DNA of 64,000 nucleotides from Nocardia kruczakiae NBRC 101016 (lineage in GTDB: Bacteria; Actinomycetota; Actinomycetes; Mycobacteriales; Mycobacteriaceae), in assembly GCF_001612965.1 (NCBI RefSeq), contig NZ_BDBL01000008.1, positions 124,001 through 188,000 of the forward strand. The letters are read 5' to 3'. A model generated the notes under the pieces. It made no database searches. It was not told where the DNA came from and saw nothing but the letters and a program-made list of their open reading frames with translations. How positions within the stretch are numbered: position 1 is the first letter of the stretch; every line of letters begins with the position of its first letter. The position numbers and the translations under genes were made by a program. Shown piece by piece: positions 7,399 through 15,499 of this stretch.

Positions 7399-8975
7399 GG
7401 CAGGGTGTCCTTCCCGTCGAGTTCGGCCAGTGCCAGCGACACCGCGGTCCGCAGGTCGGGTGCGACATGGGCGACCACCGCGGCGAAGGCGATCTCCGAG
7501 GGCCGCGTCTTGGCCGTGGGCACGAGCACCGCCCGCGCTCCGGCCGCGGCGGCGGCCTCGACATCGCTGCCGATATCGCCGATCACGACACATCGGTCGG
7601 GTGTCGTGCCGAGTGCCTCGGCGGCCGAAACGACAAGTCCCGGTTGGGGTTTGCGGCATTCGCAGCCTTCGTCGCGGCGATGCGGGCAGATCTGCCAGGT
7701 GTCGACGGGTCCGAGCAGATCCTCCACCTTCGCGGTCACCGCCGCCAACTGCTCCGGGGTGATGGTGCCCGCACCCACCCCCGACTGATTACTCACCACT
7801 CCGATCCGCACGCCGGCCCGGCGCAGCCGATCCAGCTCCGCGGCCGCACCGGGTACGGGCTCCACCAGCTGCGGATCGGACAGATACGGCACATCGATGA
7901 TCAGGGTGTCGTCGCGGTCGAACAGCACCGCGGGCGGGCCGCCGTGCCGTTCCGCGGTGGTCGAGCGCCGCGGCTTCTCGCCGCGCAGATGTGCCACCGC
8001 GTCGACGATCTGTTCGTCGGAGATCCGGTTCAGACACGGATGGCCCGGTATCGGGCATTCCCGCGCCCGGGTTCCGGCGCAGGCCGCCGCCCGGTCGCCG
8101 AGCACCACGCACGGAACACCGTGCGGCGCCCAGCGGATCTGGGGAACGACCGGGGCGAACAGCGAGACCACGGGGGTCGCGACGGCCGCCGCCAGATGCG
8201 CGGCGCCGGTATTGGGCGCGACGACCACATCGGCCCCGCGCAGGACGGCCGCCAACTGCGGCAGGTCGGTCGCCCCGCCGAGATCACGGGCGTGCGCCCC
8301 GGCGACGGTGGCGGTCAGCTCACGCTCCTCGGGGCCGCCGGTCACCACCACGCGGTATCCCTCCTCGGCCAGGGCGTGGGCCACCGCCCGCGACCGCTGC
8401 GCCGACATCCGCCGGGCGGGCACGGCCGCGCCTGGATGCAGCACGATATAGCCCGGCCCACCGGTCAGCGCGGACACATCCGGCAGATCGGTGCGCACCC
8501 GCAGGCGGTGCCCCACCGACGGATAGCCGGCCGCCTCGGCCAGCGACAGCGCCCGAATCGCTTCGGGCACATCGTCGTCCAGCTGATGGCGGACATCGAG
8601 CAGCGATCCCGGATAGTCGGGACTGATCGCCGAGATCCGCCCGACTCCCGCCATGCGCAGCACGAGCGCCAGCGGCAGCGGCGACTGATGGAAGGAGGTG
8701 AAGATGATCGCCTCGTCCGGCTGCTGGGTGTCGACGAGTTTCACCAGTTCGGCGATGGATTCGGCATCCACCGGCGGAGCATCGAAATCGACCCAGCCGG
8801 CGTGGAATTCGAGCACCTGGCTCACACCGGGCAGCAGCTGCGCCGCGGCCCGGCCGCGCGGGCCCGCCAGAAAACTCACCCGCTGCGCACGGGCGGCGAT
8901 CGCCCGCACGGCCGGGCCCGTCAGCAGCACGTCGCCCGCGCTGTCCAGGCGGGCTACCAGGACGTGGCCGTTCAT
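7395..8975 (-). CDS. Fusion of GT9 heptosyltransferase-like domain and GmhB-type heptose bisphosphate phosphatase
   Basis: A 526-residue two-domain protein. Residues 1 to ~330 are a GT9 glycosyltransferase (RLDSAGDVLLTGPAVRAI at the start; VLHPGAAVPARRMS; VVAPNTGAAHLAAAVATPVV; CPIPGHPC). From about residue 350 comes a HAD-IIIA phosphatase like GmhB: nucleophile motif FDRDDTLI, SNQSGVGAGTI, the zinc-binding pattern CPHRRDEGCECRKPQPG, and GDIGSDVEAAAAAGA. GmhB removes the 7-phosphate from D-glycero-beta-D-manno-heptose 1,7-bisphosphate. The combination joins one donor-synthesis step to the transferase within one chain. It overlaps both neighbours by 4 bp. Confidence 0.9.
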   Translation of the reverse strand: MNGHVLVARLDSAGDVLLTGPAVRAIAARAQRVSFLAGPRGRAAAQLLPGVSQVLEFHAGWVDFDAPPVDAESIAELVKLVDTQQPDEAIIFTSFHQSPLPLALVLRMAGVGRISAISPDYPGSLLDVRHQLDDDVPEAIRALSLAEAAGYPSVGHRLRVRTDLPDVSALTGGPGYIVLHPGAAVPARRMSAQRSRAVAHALAEEGYRVVVTGGPEERELTATVAGAHARDLGGATDLPQLAAVLRGADVVVAPNTGAAHLAAAVATPVVSLFAPVVPQIRWAPHGVPCVVLGDRAAACAGTRARECPIPGHPCLNRISDEQIVDAVAHLRGEKPRRSTTAERHGGPPAVLFDRDDTLIIDVPYLSDPQLVEPVPGAAAELDRLRRAGVRIGVVSNQSGVGAGTITPEQLAAVTAKVEDLLGPVDTWQICPHRRDEGCECRKPQPGLVVSAAEALGTTPDRCVVIGDIGSDVEAAAAAGARAVLVPTAKTRPSEIAFAAVVAHVAPDLRTAVSLALAELDGKDTLP

Positions 8976-9991
8976 CTGCGCCTCCCGCTGTGAAATTCGG
9001 CAACGGTGTCGGTGAGCAGCCGGTCCCAGCGCTGCGCGAACTCCGTGATGCCGAAGCTCTTCGCGGCCCAGGCCCGGGCGGCCTGTCCGGTGCGCCGGGC
9101 GAGTTCCGGATCGGCGATGTAGCGGCCGATCGCGCGGGCCAGCTCGTCGAGCTCGGTGGAGACGACGCCCGCCTCCGGCGGCACCGCCCAGGGCGCCTCG
9201 GTGGCGCCGACCGCGACCACGGGCATGCCCACGAACATCGCCTCGAGCAGCGAGAGCCCGAGCGAGGTCCAGCGGGCGGTGTGCACGAACACCCGGCGCC
9301 GGGCGATCTCGGTGTGCAGCCGTTCCTGGCCGACGTCACCCGCGCCGTGAACTTGCGTCGCGGGGCAGTGCTCCCACTTGTGCAATTCGCCGGTGTCGAT
9401 GCCGAAGACATCGATCGGCGCGGTCCGCGACAGGTCACCGAGCAGATCGGTTCCGGTGATCCGCCACCGCCGCACCGGCTCGTTGATGATCGAGGCCGCG
9501 CGCTCGAGCTCCCCGGTGTACCGGTAGCCCGGATCGACCACACCGTGCGGGACCGTCTCGGCCCGGCAGCGCCCGTTGTCCCACATCAGCCGGTTGAATC
9601 CGGTGACGTGCACCAACGTCACATCGCCGCGGTCGGCCATCGGATGACGGCTGGTGGCCGCGTGTTCGCGGGGGGTGTTGTGCTCGACGTAGATCACCGG
9701 CACCTCCCGGCCGGGCACCCGGCCGAGCCAGTCGCGCACCAGGTCGAATTCCTCCGGACGCTGCAGGACCACCACGTCGACCGGCTCGTCGGCCAGATCC
9801 GCCGGCGCGACCTCGACCGCGGATTCGGGCCACGGTCGCCCGCACCGGCCCAGTGCCCACTGCCGCCGCCGGGGGTCGGACGGCACCAGATAGCGATGAC
9901 GCCCCTGGACGAAAGAGGTCATCCAGGACCCGTGCACATGCCATACGAGCACGCGCAGGGGATCCGAAACCGGTACGGCGGCAACGGTCAT
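8972..9991 (-). CDS. GT-B glycosyltransferase, GT4/GT1-like
   Basis: A 339-residue glycosyltransferase. The C-terminal half shows the donor-site pattern TSLGLSLLEAMFVGMPVVAVGATEAP typical of GT4-like retaining enzymes, followed by a helix-rich tail. The N-terminal half (LRVLVWHVHGSWMTSFVQG, VIYVEHNTP) suits an acceptor domain. I place the start at ATG 9991, which overlaps the upstream SDR stop; a GTG at 9997 is an alternative. Its cluster position suggests a role in assembling the heptose-containing glycan. Donor and acceptor are unknown. Confidence 0.82.
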   Translation of the reverse strand: MTVAAVPVSDPLRVLVWHVHGSWMTSFVQGRHRYLVPSDPRRRQWALGRCGRPWPESAVEVAPADLADEPVDVVVLQRPEEFDLVRDWLGRVPGREVPVIYVEHNTPREHAATSRHPMADRGDVTLVHVTGFNRLMWDNGRCRAETVPHGVVDPGYRYTGELERAASIINEPVRRWRITGTDLLGDLSRTAPIDVFGIDTGELHKWEHCPATQVHGAGDVGQERLHTEIARRRVFVHTARWTSLGLSLLEAMFVGMPVVAVGATEAPWAVPPEAGVVSTELDELARAIGRYIADPELARRTGQAARAWAAKSFGITEFAQRWDRLLTDTVAEFHSGRRR

Positions 9992-10689
9992 GGCCACGAC
10001 GATTCGGTGGAGGAGCAGACCAGCATTTCCCGCACCTCGGATCCGGCGGGCCGGGTGAGGGCGAAAACGACTGCGTCGGCGACGTTTTCGGGTCGTTCGA
10101 GGCGCACGTCGGGTCCGGGGACGTACTGCTCCGAGCGGTCGTCGAAGAAATGCGTGTCCATGCCGCCCGGAATCAGCAGCGTCACGCCGATCTCACCGGC
10201 CGTCTCGGCAGCCAGCGCCCGGGTGAATCCGACCACCCCGAATTTCGACGCACAGTATGCCGTGGCGTCGGGCAGCGCCCGCATCCCCAGGGTCGACGCA
10301 CAGGTGACGACGTGTCCGCGAGACGCCCGCAGGGCGGGCAGCGCGGCGCGGATCACGGCGGCCGTGCCTAGCAGATTCACCCGCACCACCCGTTCCCAGG
10401 CGCCCGCGTCGACCTTCTCCAGCGGGCCGCAGGCGTCGATGCCGGCGGCGGTGAACACGCCGTCGATGCGGCCACCGGCCCGGTCGGCCAGGGCTCGCGT
10501 CGCCTCCTCGGCCGCCGCCGAATCCGCGAGATCGGCCTGCTCCCAGTCGACGTCGGTATCGGGCCGGTTCCGATCGATGACGAGCGGAACGCCACCGGCG
10601 GCGCGCACCGCGTGTACGGTCGCCGCGCCCAGGCCGGACGCACCACCGGTGATGACGACATTGCCCAGGGGTCGAGTCGGTTGATTCAT
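9988..10689 (-). CDS. Short-chain dehydrogenase/reductase
   Basis: A 233-residue classical SDR: cofactor motif TGGASGLGAATVH (about residues 15-27), NNAG-equivalent region FTAAGID, catalytic Ser in CASTLGMR, and YCASK (Tyr-x-x-x-Lys). It is co-directional within the glycan operon, 19 bp after the GT4 gene, so it may oxidise or reduce a sugar or polyol in the pathway. It does not look like the HldD epimerase, which is an extended SDR. Substrate unknown. ATG 10689 was chosen because the domain begins shortly after it and AGGAGGAAC lies upstream. Confidence 0.82.
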   Translation of the reverse strand: MNQPTRPLGNVVITGGASGLGAATVHAVRAAGGVPLVIDRNRPDTDVDWEQADLADSAAAEEATRALADRAGGRIDGVFTAAGIDACGPLEKVDAGAWERVVRVNLLGTAAVIRAALPALRASRGHVVTCASTLGMRALPDATAYCASKFGVVGFTRALAAETAGEIGVTLLIPGGMDTHFFDDRSEQYVPGPDVRLERPENVADAVVFALTRPAGSEVREMLVCSSTESSWP

Positions 10690-10708
10690 CCGCGAGTTCC
10701 TCCTGATG

Positions 10709-11920
10709 TCAGCGAGCGGACGACGCGATGTCGCCCGCGGCGGCCGTGGCGGCGGTCCGTCGATAGGCCGCCGAGGTATCTCTGGAGATCCGATCCCACG
10801 AATAGCGTCCGCGGGCACGTTGCAGACCGGCCTCCCCCATCGCCTGCCGCGCCTGCCGGGTGTCGAGCAGGCCGCACAGGACCTCGGCCAGCACCGCGGG
10901 GTCACCCGAGGGCACCAGGCGCCCGGTCACCCCGTCGAGGACGGTGTCGAGCATTCCGCCGACCGCGGTGGCGACCACGGGTTTCGCACACGACATCGCC
11001 TCGAGCGGAACGATGCCGAACGGCTCGTACCACGGCGTGCACACCACGGCGTCGGCCGAGCGCAACAGCATCGGCATCTCCGCTCGCGGCACCGGCCCCC
11101 GCAATCTGACCCGTTGCGACACACCGTATTCCGCGGCCACCGCACGCAATCGCGCCTGCTCGGCCTCGTCCTCGGCGCTCTGCGAACCGCCCGCGATCAC
11201 CAGTTCGGTATCGGGCACCTCCGACAGTGCCGCGATCGCGGAGTCGAACCCCTTGCGCCGCACCATGCGGCCCACCGAGACGAGCCGCCGCGGCAGCTCC
11301 GGTTCCTCTGCGGGGCCGTCGGGAGTGAACAGCGACAGGTCGACACCGCACGGCACCACCGACGTGCGCTCGCGCGGCACACCCATCCGGCCGAGCTCCC
11401 GGACCTCGTCGGAACAGGTCGCCACGATATGCGTCGCGCCGGCCGCCACCCTGCGCTCGGACTGGATGCGCGAGCGTGGGCTCGTGTCGGCCAGCCCCTG
11501 ATAGCGCCGCTTCACCGTGCCGAGGGCATGGAAGGTCAGCACGACCGGGATGGCGAGATCGCGCGCGGCGCGTTCGGCGGCGATACCCGACATCCAGAAA
11601 TGGGCGTGCACGACATCGGGGGTATCGGCACTCCACTGCCGGCGCAGGAAGGTGGCGAACTCGGTGAGGAACGCGACGATGTCGTCCTTCGGAATGTGGC
11701 GCGGCGGGCCGGCCGGCACGTGGACCACGCGATATCCCGCCCCCACCAGTACCTCGGTAGGGATATCGGGGTCGTCGCGGCGGGTGTAGACCCGCACGTC
11801 GTGCCCCAGTCGGGCCAGTCCCGCGGCGAGTTCGGCCACATGCACGTTCTGCCCGCCCGCGTCGACGCCGCCCAAGGGGGCCAAGGGGCTCGCGTGCTCG
11901 GACACCATCGCAATCTTCAC
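10709..11920 (-). CDS. GT4 family glycosyltransferase
   Basis: A 403-residue retaining GT-B glycosyltransferase. It starts VKIAMVSEHASPLAPLGG followed by DAGGQNVHVAELAAGLARLGH, the pattern of GT4 enzymes related to sucrose-phosphate synthase and MshA. The donor site is SVGRMVRRKGFDSAI and the EX7E motif lies in EPFGIVPLEAM. It is the first gene of the leftward heptose operon. The GTG start at 11920 has GGAGGAAGC just upstream; the frame stays open far beyond but that part is antisense to the next gene. Substrate unknown; MshA-like N-acetylglucosaminyl transfer cannot be excluded. Confidence 0.87.
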   Translation of the reverse strand: MKIAMVSEHASPLAPLGGVDAGGQNVHVAELAAGLARLGHDVRVYTRRDDPDIPTEVLVGAGYRVVHVPAGPPRHIPKDDIVAFLTEFATFLRRQWSADTPDVVHAHFWMSGIAAERAARDLAIPVVLTFHALGTVKRRYQGLADTSPRSRIQSERRVAAGATHIVATCSDEVRELGRMGVPRERTSVVPCGVDLSLFTPDGPAEEPELPRRLVSVGRMVRRKGFDSAIAALSEVPDTELVIAGGSQSAEDEAEQARLRAVAAEYGVSQRVRLRGPVPRAEMPMLLRSADAVVCTPWYEPFGIVPLEAMSCAKPVVATAVGGMLDTVLDGVTGRLVPSGDPAVLAEVLCGLLDTRQARQAMGEAGLQRARGRYSWDRISRDTSAAYRRTAATAAAGDIASSAR

Positions 11921-12080
11921 GCTTCCTCCGATCCGCGTCGCCGCTGGTGGACCTCGCGCTCTCGAACTGCGCCATAGCTGGCGGAAACCGTGCCATGGAT
12001 GTTGTGCGACTCGCGACCGGCCCCGATCGTTCGACTTCTGAACCGGTTCGTGGTCGACATGCCCGCGCCGCCGCGATGCA

Positions 12081-12105
12081 AACTGTCCGGAGCAGAACTG
12101 TCCGG
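12081..12105. promoter_or_regulatory. Direct repeat in the divergent heptose-cluster intergenic region
   Basis: Two exact 10-bp copies of AACTGTCCGG start 15 bp apart (12081-12090 and 12096-12105). They lie in the 246-bp gap between the divergent GT4 operon and the GT9 gene at 12167. A shared regulator site is an inference; no other structure was recognised in this gap. Confidence 0.3.
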
Positions 12106-12166
12106 CGACCGGGCGAGCCGCGGATCCGCCAGGACTGAGTCGCGCGCGCCCGGGTAGGGCTGCGGT

Positions 12167-13336
12167 ATGTCCGAGACGACGACGGTCCCGACCCCGACGG
12201 CCGCACCACACCGGCCCGAGCCCGCTCCCGTCCTCGAGCGTCCGAGCATCGGCCCGATCGGCGACACGGTGCCGGACGTGCGGCGCATCGTGGTCCTGCG
12301 CGGCGGCGCACTCGGCGACCTGCTGTACGCGGTCCCGGCGCTGTACGCGTTGGCCGCGGCATATCCCGGCGCCGAGATCACGCTGCTCGGCTCGGCGCTG
12401 CATGCCGAGCTGCTGCGGGATCGTCCCGGGCCGGTCGACGAGGTCGCGGTACTCCCGGTCACCCGCACCGACTGGAACGAACCCGCGCAACCGGCCGAGA
12501 CCGAATTCGTCGACCGCCTGCGCGAACGCCCGGTGGATCTGGCCGTGCAACTGCACGGCGGCGGCGCATGGTCGAATCCTTTTCTGCGCCAATTGAATCC
12601 GCGGCTGAGCGTCGGTTCCCGCGCCGAGGGCGCAGCGGCGCTGGACCGCAACCTCGCCTATCGCTTCTATCAGAACGAGGTGTTGCGGGCACTGGAGGTG
12701 GTCGGGCTGGCCGGCGCGCCGCCGGTGGTGATCGAGCCGCGCGTCGAGCTCACACCGCGGGATCGGGCCGCGGCGGACGCGGTCCTGGGCACCGTGACCG
12801 GACCGCTGGTGATCGTGCATCCCGGCGCGAACGATTCCCGGCGGCGCTGGCCGGCGGACGCCTTCGCCGAGATCGTCACCCACTGCCTGGAGCGCGGCGC
12901 GACAGTGATGATCATCGGCGCCCCGTCGGATCTCGCGCTAATCGCGGATCTGTGTTCTCGCATCCCGGTCACGGCCGACGGCGATGCCCGCACGGACAGG
13001 CTGCGCACCCTGGTGGGCTCCGATATGCCGACACTGTGTGGAGCGCTCGCCCGCGCCGCGGTCCTGGTCGGTAACGACAGCGGGCCGCGACATCTCGCAC
13101 GAGCCGTCGGCACCCCGACCGTGGGGGTGTTCTGGATCGGCAACGTCATCAGCGCCGGACCGCTGAGCCGCGGCCGCGACCGCGTGCTCATCTCCTGGCA
13201 GACCCACTGCCCCGCGTGTGGCCGCGACGCCACCGACGAGCGCCTGCCCCGCTGCCCGCACGGTGATTCGCTGGTGTCCACGGTGCCCGTCGCGGCGGTG
13301 CGCGCGGACGTGGACGAGCTGCTCGGCTGGCAGTGA
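12167..13336 (+). CDS. GT9 family glycosyltransferase (heptosyltransferase-like)
   Basis: A 389-residue GT9 protein with a ~40-residue Pro/Thr-rich N-terminal tail. Motifs: VVLRGGALGDLLYAVPALYA (from about residue 44), VIVHPGANDSRRRWPADAF, and VLVGNDSGPRHLARAVGTPT. Near the C-terminus is a Cys-rich stretch (HCPACGRDATDERLPRCPH) that could bind metal. It is transcribed away from the main operon and converges on hldE 18 bp later. This is the third GT9 of the cluster. Family certain, acceptor unknown. Confidence 0.88.
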   Translation: MSETTTVPTPTAAPHRPEPAPVLERPSIGPIGDTVPDVRRIVVLRGGALGDLLYAVPALYALAAAYPGAEITLLGSALHAELLRDRPGPVDEVAVLPVTRTDWNEPAQPAETEFVDRLRERPVDLAVQLHGGGAWSNPFLRQLNPRLSVGSRAEGAAALDRNLAYRFYQNEVLRALEVVGLAGAPPVVIEPRVELTPRDRAAADAVLGTVTGPLVIVHPGANDSRRRWPADAFAEIVTHCLERGATVMIIGAPSDLALIADLCSRIPVTADGDARTDRLRTLVGSDMPTLCGALARAAVLVGNDSGPRHLARAVGTPTVGVFWIGNVISAGPLSRGRDRVLISWQTHCPACGRDATDERLPRCPHGDSLVSTVPVAAVRADVDELLGWQ

Positions 13337-13354
13337 GCTCGGCCGCCCCGCCCG

Positions 13355-14848
13355 CTAGGGCGCGGTGCCGGAGCGGATGCGTGCGATCACCTGCGATGTC
13401 GAGTGATCGGCCAGATAACTCAGCACCCGCACCTCACCGCCGTAGCCGTTCACGATCGGCGCCTCCGGCAACATCTCCGGGCGGTAGTCGCCACCCTTGA
13501 CGTAGAGGTCGGGTGTGGTCGCGCGCAGCAGGGCGGCGGGGGTGTCCTCGTCGAAGACGGTCACGTGATCCACGCAGCTCAGCGCGGCCAGTACGGCCGC
13601 GCGCTCGTGGTCGGGGTTCACCGGCCGGTCCGGCCCCTTCAGCGCGCGCACGCTGCGGTCGGAATTCACCGCGACCACCAGCACGTCGCCGAGCCGTTTC
13701 GCCTCGTTGAGATAGGCGATGTGCCCGGCGTGCAGCACGTCGAAGCATCCGTTGGTGAACACGATCCGTTTGCCCGCCGACCGCTGATGCGCCAGCACCG
13801 TGGCGAGATCGCGTGCCGACAACACCGCCCCCGCGTTGCGCGCGAGCCGATCACGCAGTTCGGAGGTCGAACACATCGAGGTCCCGGTGCGGTGCACCAC
13901 CACATCCGCGGCCGCCTGCGCCACCTCCACCGCGGCGGTCGAGGGCAACCGGCCGAGCAGCGCCAGCGTCAACGCGGCGACGAAAGTGTCTCCGGCACCG
14001 GGAGATTGGCTCTCCGGCACCGGCTCGGCCCAGGTCCGGTGCAGCGGCCGGTCACCCTGCAGCAGCACCGCGCCGTCGCGGTCGAGGGTCACCACCACCG
14101 CGCCCGCACCGGTGAGTTCGAAGAGCCGGTCGCGGTGCCGGTCGAACCATTCCACCCGGGACCGCCCCGGCATCGCCGACGGCATCCCCAGCTCCCGTGC
14201 GGCCTCCTCGGCATTCGGGGTGACCAGATCGGGACGCAGCTCCGCCCACCGGGCGGGATGGTGGGTGTCGACGATCAACAGCGGCAGCTCGGCCCGGCGG
14301 GCGGCCAGAACCTCCCGGACCCGCTCCCCGAGCACGCCGTCGTAATCGCAGACCACGAGAGCATCGGCCCCGTCGAGCGCCGCGGGCAGCGTGTCGATCA
14401 CCCGGTCGATGTCGGCGCCGGTCGCCGGTACGGTGGTGCTCCGGTCGAAGCGGACCACGATCTGATCCCCTGCGACCACCCGGCATTTCGCCACGGTCTC
14501 GGCATCGGCCGCACTCACGTAGGTCGTGTCCACACCGCAGCGCCGCAGCGAGTCGCGCAGGTGGGTGCCGTGCTCGTCGGTTCCCGCCAGCGCCACCAAC
14601 CGCACCTCGGCGCCCAGCGCCGCGATATTGGCCGCGGTATTGGCCGCACCGCCCGGCAGGTAGCTCGTGGTGTGCACATCGACGACGGGTACCGGCGCCT
14701 CCCGGCACAACCGCTCCGAGCGGCCCCACATCCAGACGTCGAGCACCGCGTCCCCGAGGACGACCACCGTGGCATGCTGCTGAGCGAGGCGGTCGGCGAT
14801 CTCCGGAACCAGACTCCGCGAAACCGGTGATCCCGCTTCACGATTCAT
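13355..14848 (-). CDS. hldE: Bifunctional heptose 7-phosphate kinase / heptose 1-phosphate adenylyltransferase HldE
   Basis: Makes ADP-D-glycero-beta-D-manno-heptose. Residues 1 to ~330 are a PfkB kinase (VVVLGDAVLDVWMWG, LPGGAANTAANIAALG, VTPNAEEAARELG, SPGAGDTFVAAL). Residues from ~360 are a nucleotidyltransferase (IVFTNGCFDVLHAGHIAYL with the HxGH motif, KGPDRPVNPDHERAAVLAAL, YVKGGDYRPEMLPEA). The 497-residue length fits two-domain HldE (about 475). The ATG has GAGGAGG seven bases upstream. With gmhA and the GmhB domain it completes the ADP-heptose route. It lies 44 bp downstream of the ChaB-like gene. Confidence 0.93.
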   Translation of the reverse strand: MNREAGSPVSRSLVPEIADRLAQQHATVVVLGDAVLDVWMWGRSERLCREAPVPVVDVHTTSYLPGGAANTAANIAALGAEVRLVALAGTDEHGTHLRDSLRRCGVDTTYVSAADAETVAKCRVVAGDQIVVRFDRSTTVPATGADIDRVIDTLPAALDGADALVVCDYDGVLGERVREVLAARRAELPLLIVDTHHPARWAELRPDLVTPNAEEAARELGMPSAMPGRSRVEWFDRHRDRLFELTGAGAVVVTLDRDGAVLLQGDRPLHRTWAEPVPESQSPGAGDTFVAALTLALLGRLPSTAAVEVAQAAADVVVHRTGTSMCSTSELRDRLARNAGAVLSARDLATVLAHQRSAGKRIVFTNGCFDVLHAGHIAYLNEAKRLGDVLVVAVNSDRSVRALKGPDRPVNPDHERAAVLAALSCVDHVTVFDEDTPAALLRATTPDLYVKGGDYRPEMLPEAPIVNGYGGEVRVLSYLADHSTSQVIARIRSGTAP

Positions 14849-14892
14849 GTGTCCTCCTCGAGGCGGCGGGCCTTCGGGTGTGAGCCGACGAA

Positions 14893-15309
14893 TCAGTTCT
14901 TCCGGCGGGCGCGCTCGTTGGACCGCTGGATGGATTCGATCAGTTCCTTCTTCGTCATCCGGGAGCGGCCGCTGATGTCGAGGCGCTTGGCGATATCCAG
15001 CAGATGCTGTTTCGACGCGTTGGCATCCACACCACCGGCGGTCTTGCCCGCCGGCTCGGGGCCGCCGTGCCGGGCGCGCTCGTCGGAGGGACCCTTCTGC
15101 TTCTTGGGCTCCCAGTGGTCGCCGACCTTCTCGTAACTGTGTTTGAGCGCGGCGTAGGCGACGCGGTGCGCGCGTTGTTCGCTCTGGTACTCCTCCATCG
15201 CGGAATCGTGTACCTCGGCGAATATTCGCTGCGCGTGCTCATCGGATTTCCGTATGGTGCTGGGCAATTCGGAGAGTTTCGGGTCACCGCGCCGAGTGGT
15301 CTTGGGCAT
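14893..15309 (-). CDS. ChaB-family protein with C-terminal Rho_N/SAP-like domain
   Basis: A 138-residue basic protein. Residues ~10-68 match ChaB (SELPSTIRKSDEHAQRIFAE, then HRVAYAALKHSYEKVGDHWEPK). The tail (LLDIAKRLDISGRSRMTKKELIESIQRS, residues ~103-130) is a SAP/Rho N-terminal-like helix pair, often found in nucleic-acid binding proteins. ChaB was first named a cation transport regulator, but its role in actinobacteria is unknown. It sits directly ahead of hldE and may share its transcript. The 190 bp upstream, to ugd, hold nothing I recognise. Confidence 0.8.
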   Translation of the reverse strand: MPKTTRRGDPKLSELPSTIRKSDEHAQRIFAEVHDSAMEEYQSEQRAHRVAYAALKHSYEKVGDHWEPKKQKGPSDERARHGGPEPAGKTAGGVDANASKQHLLDIAKRLDISGRSRMTKKELIESIQRSNERARRKN

Positions 15310-15499
15310 CGTCTGTTCCCTTCGTCGACGGACAACTGCTCGGGACGCCGAACCGGCGGCCCCTGTCGACGCACTACCCGCACTGCTCCCGCATATTCAC
15401 CGCAACAGCGCGATCTGTGCTTCGACGTGCTCGGGCAGGCGACGGCGTTCACGCAGGGCGTGCGTCACAGAACGCGACGAACTCTGCCGCGCTCCCCGC

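Noticed and set aside
11921..12883. N-terminal extension of the GT4 gene to 12883
   Set aside because: The extra part is antisense to the GT9 gene at 12167 and lies upstream of a good GGAGG and GTG start at 11920.
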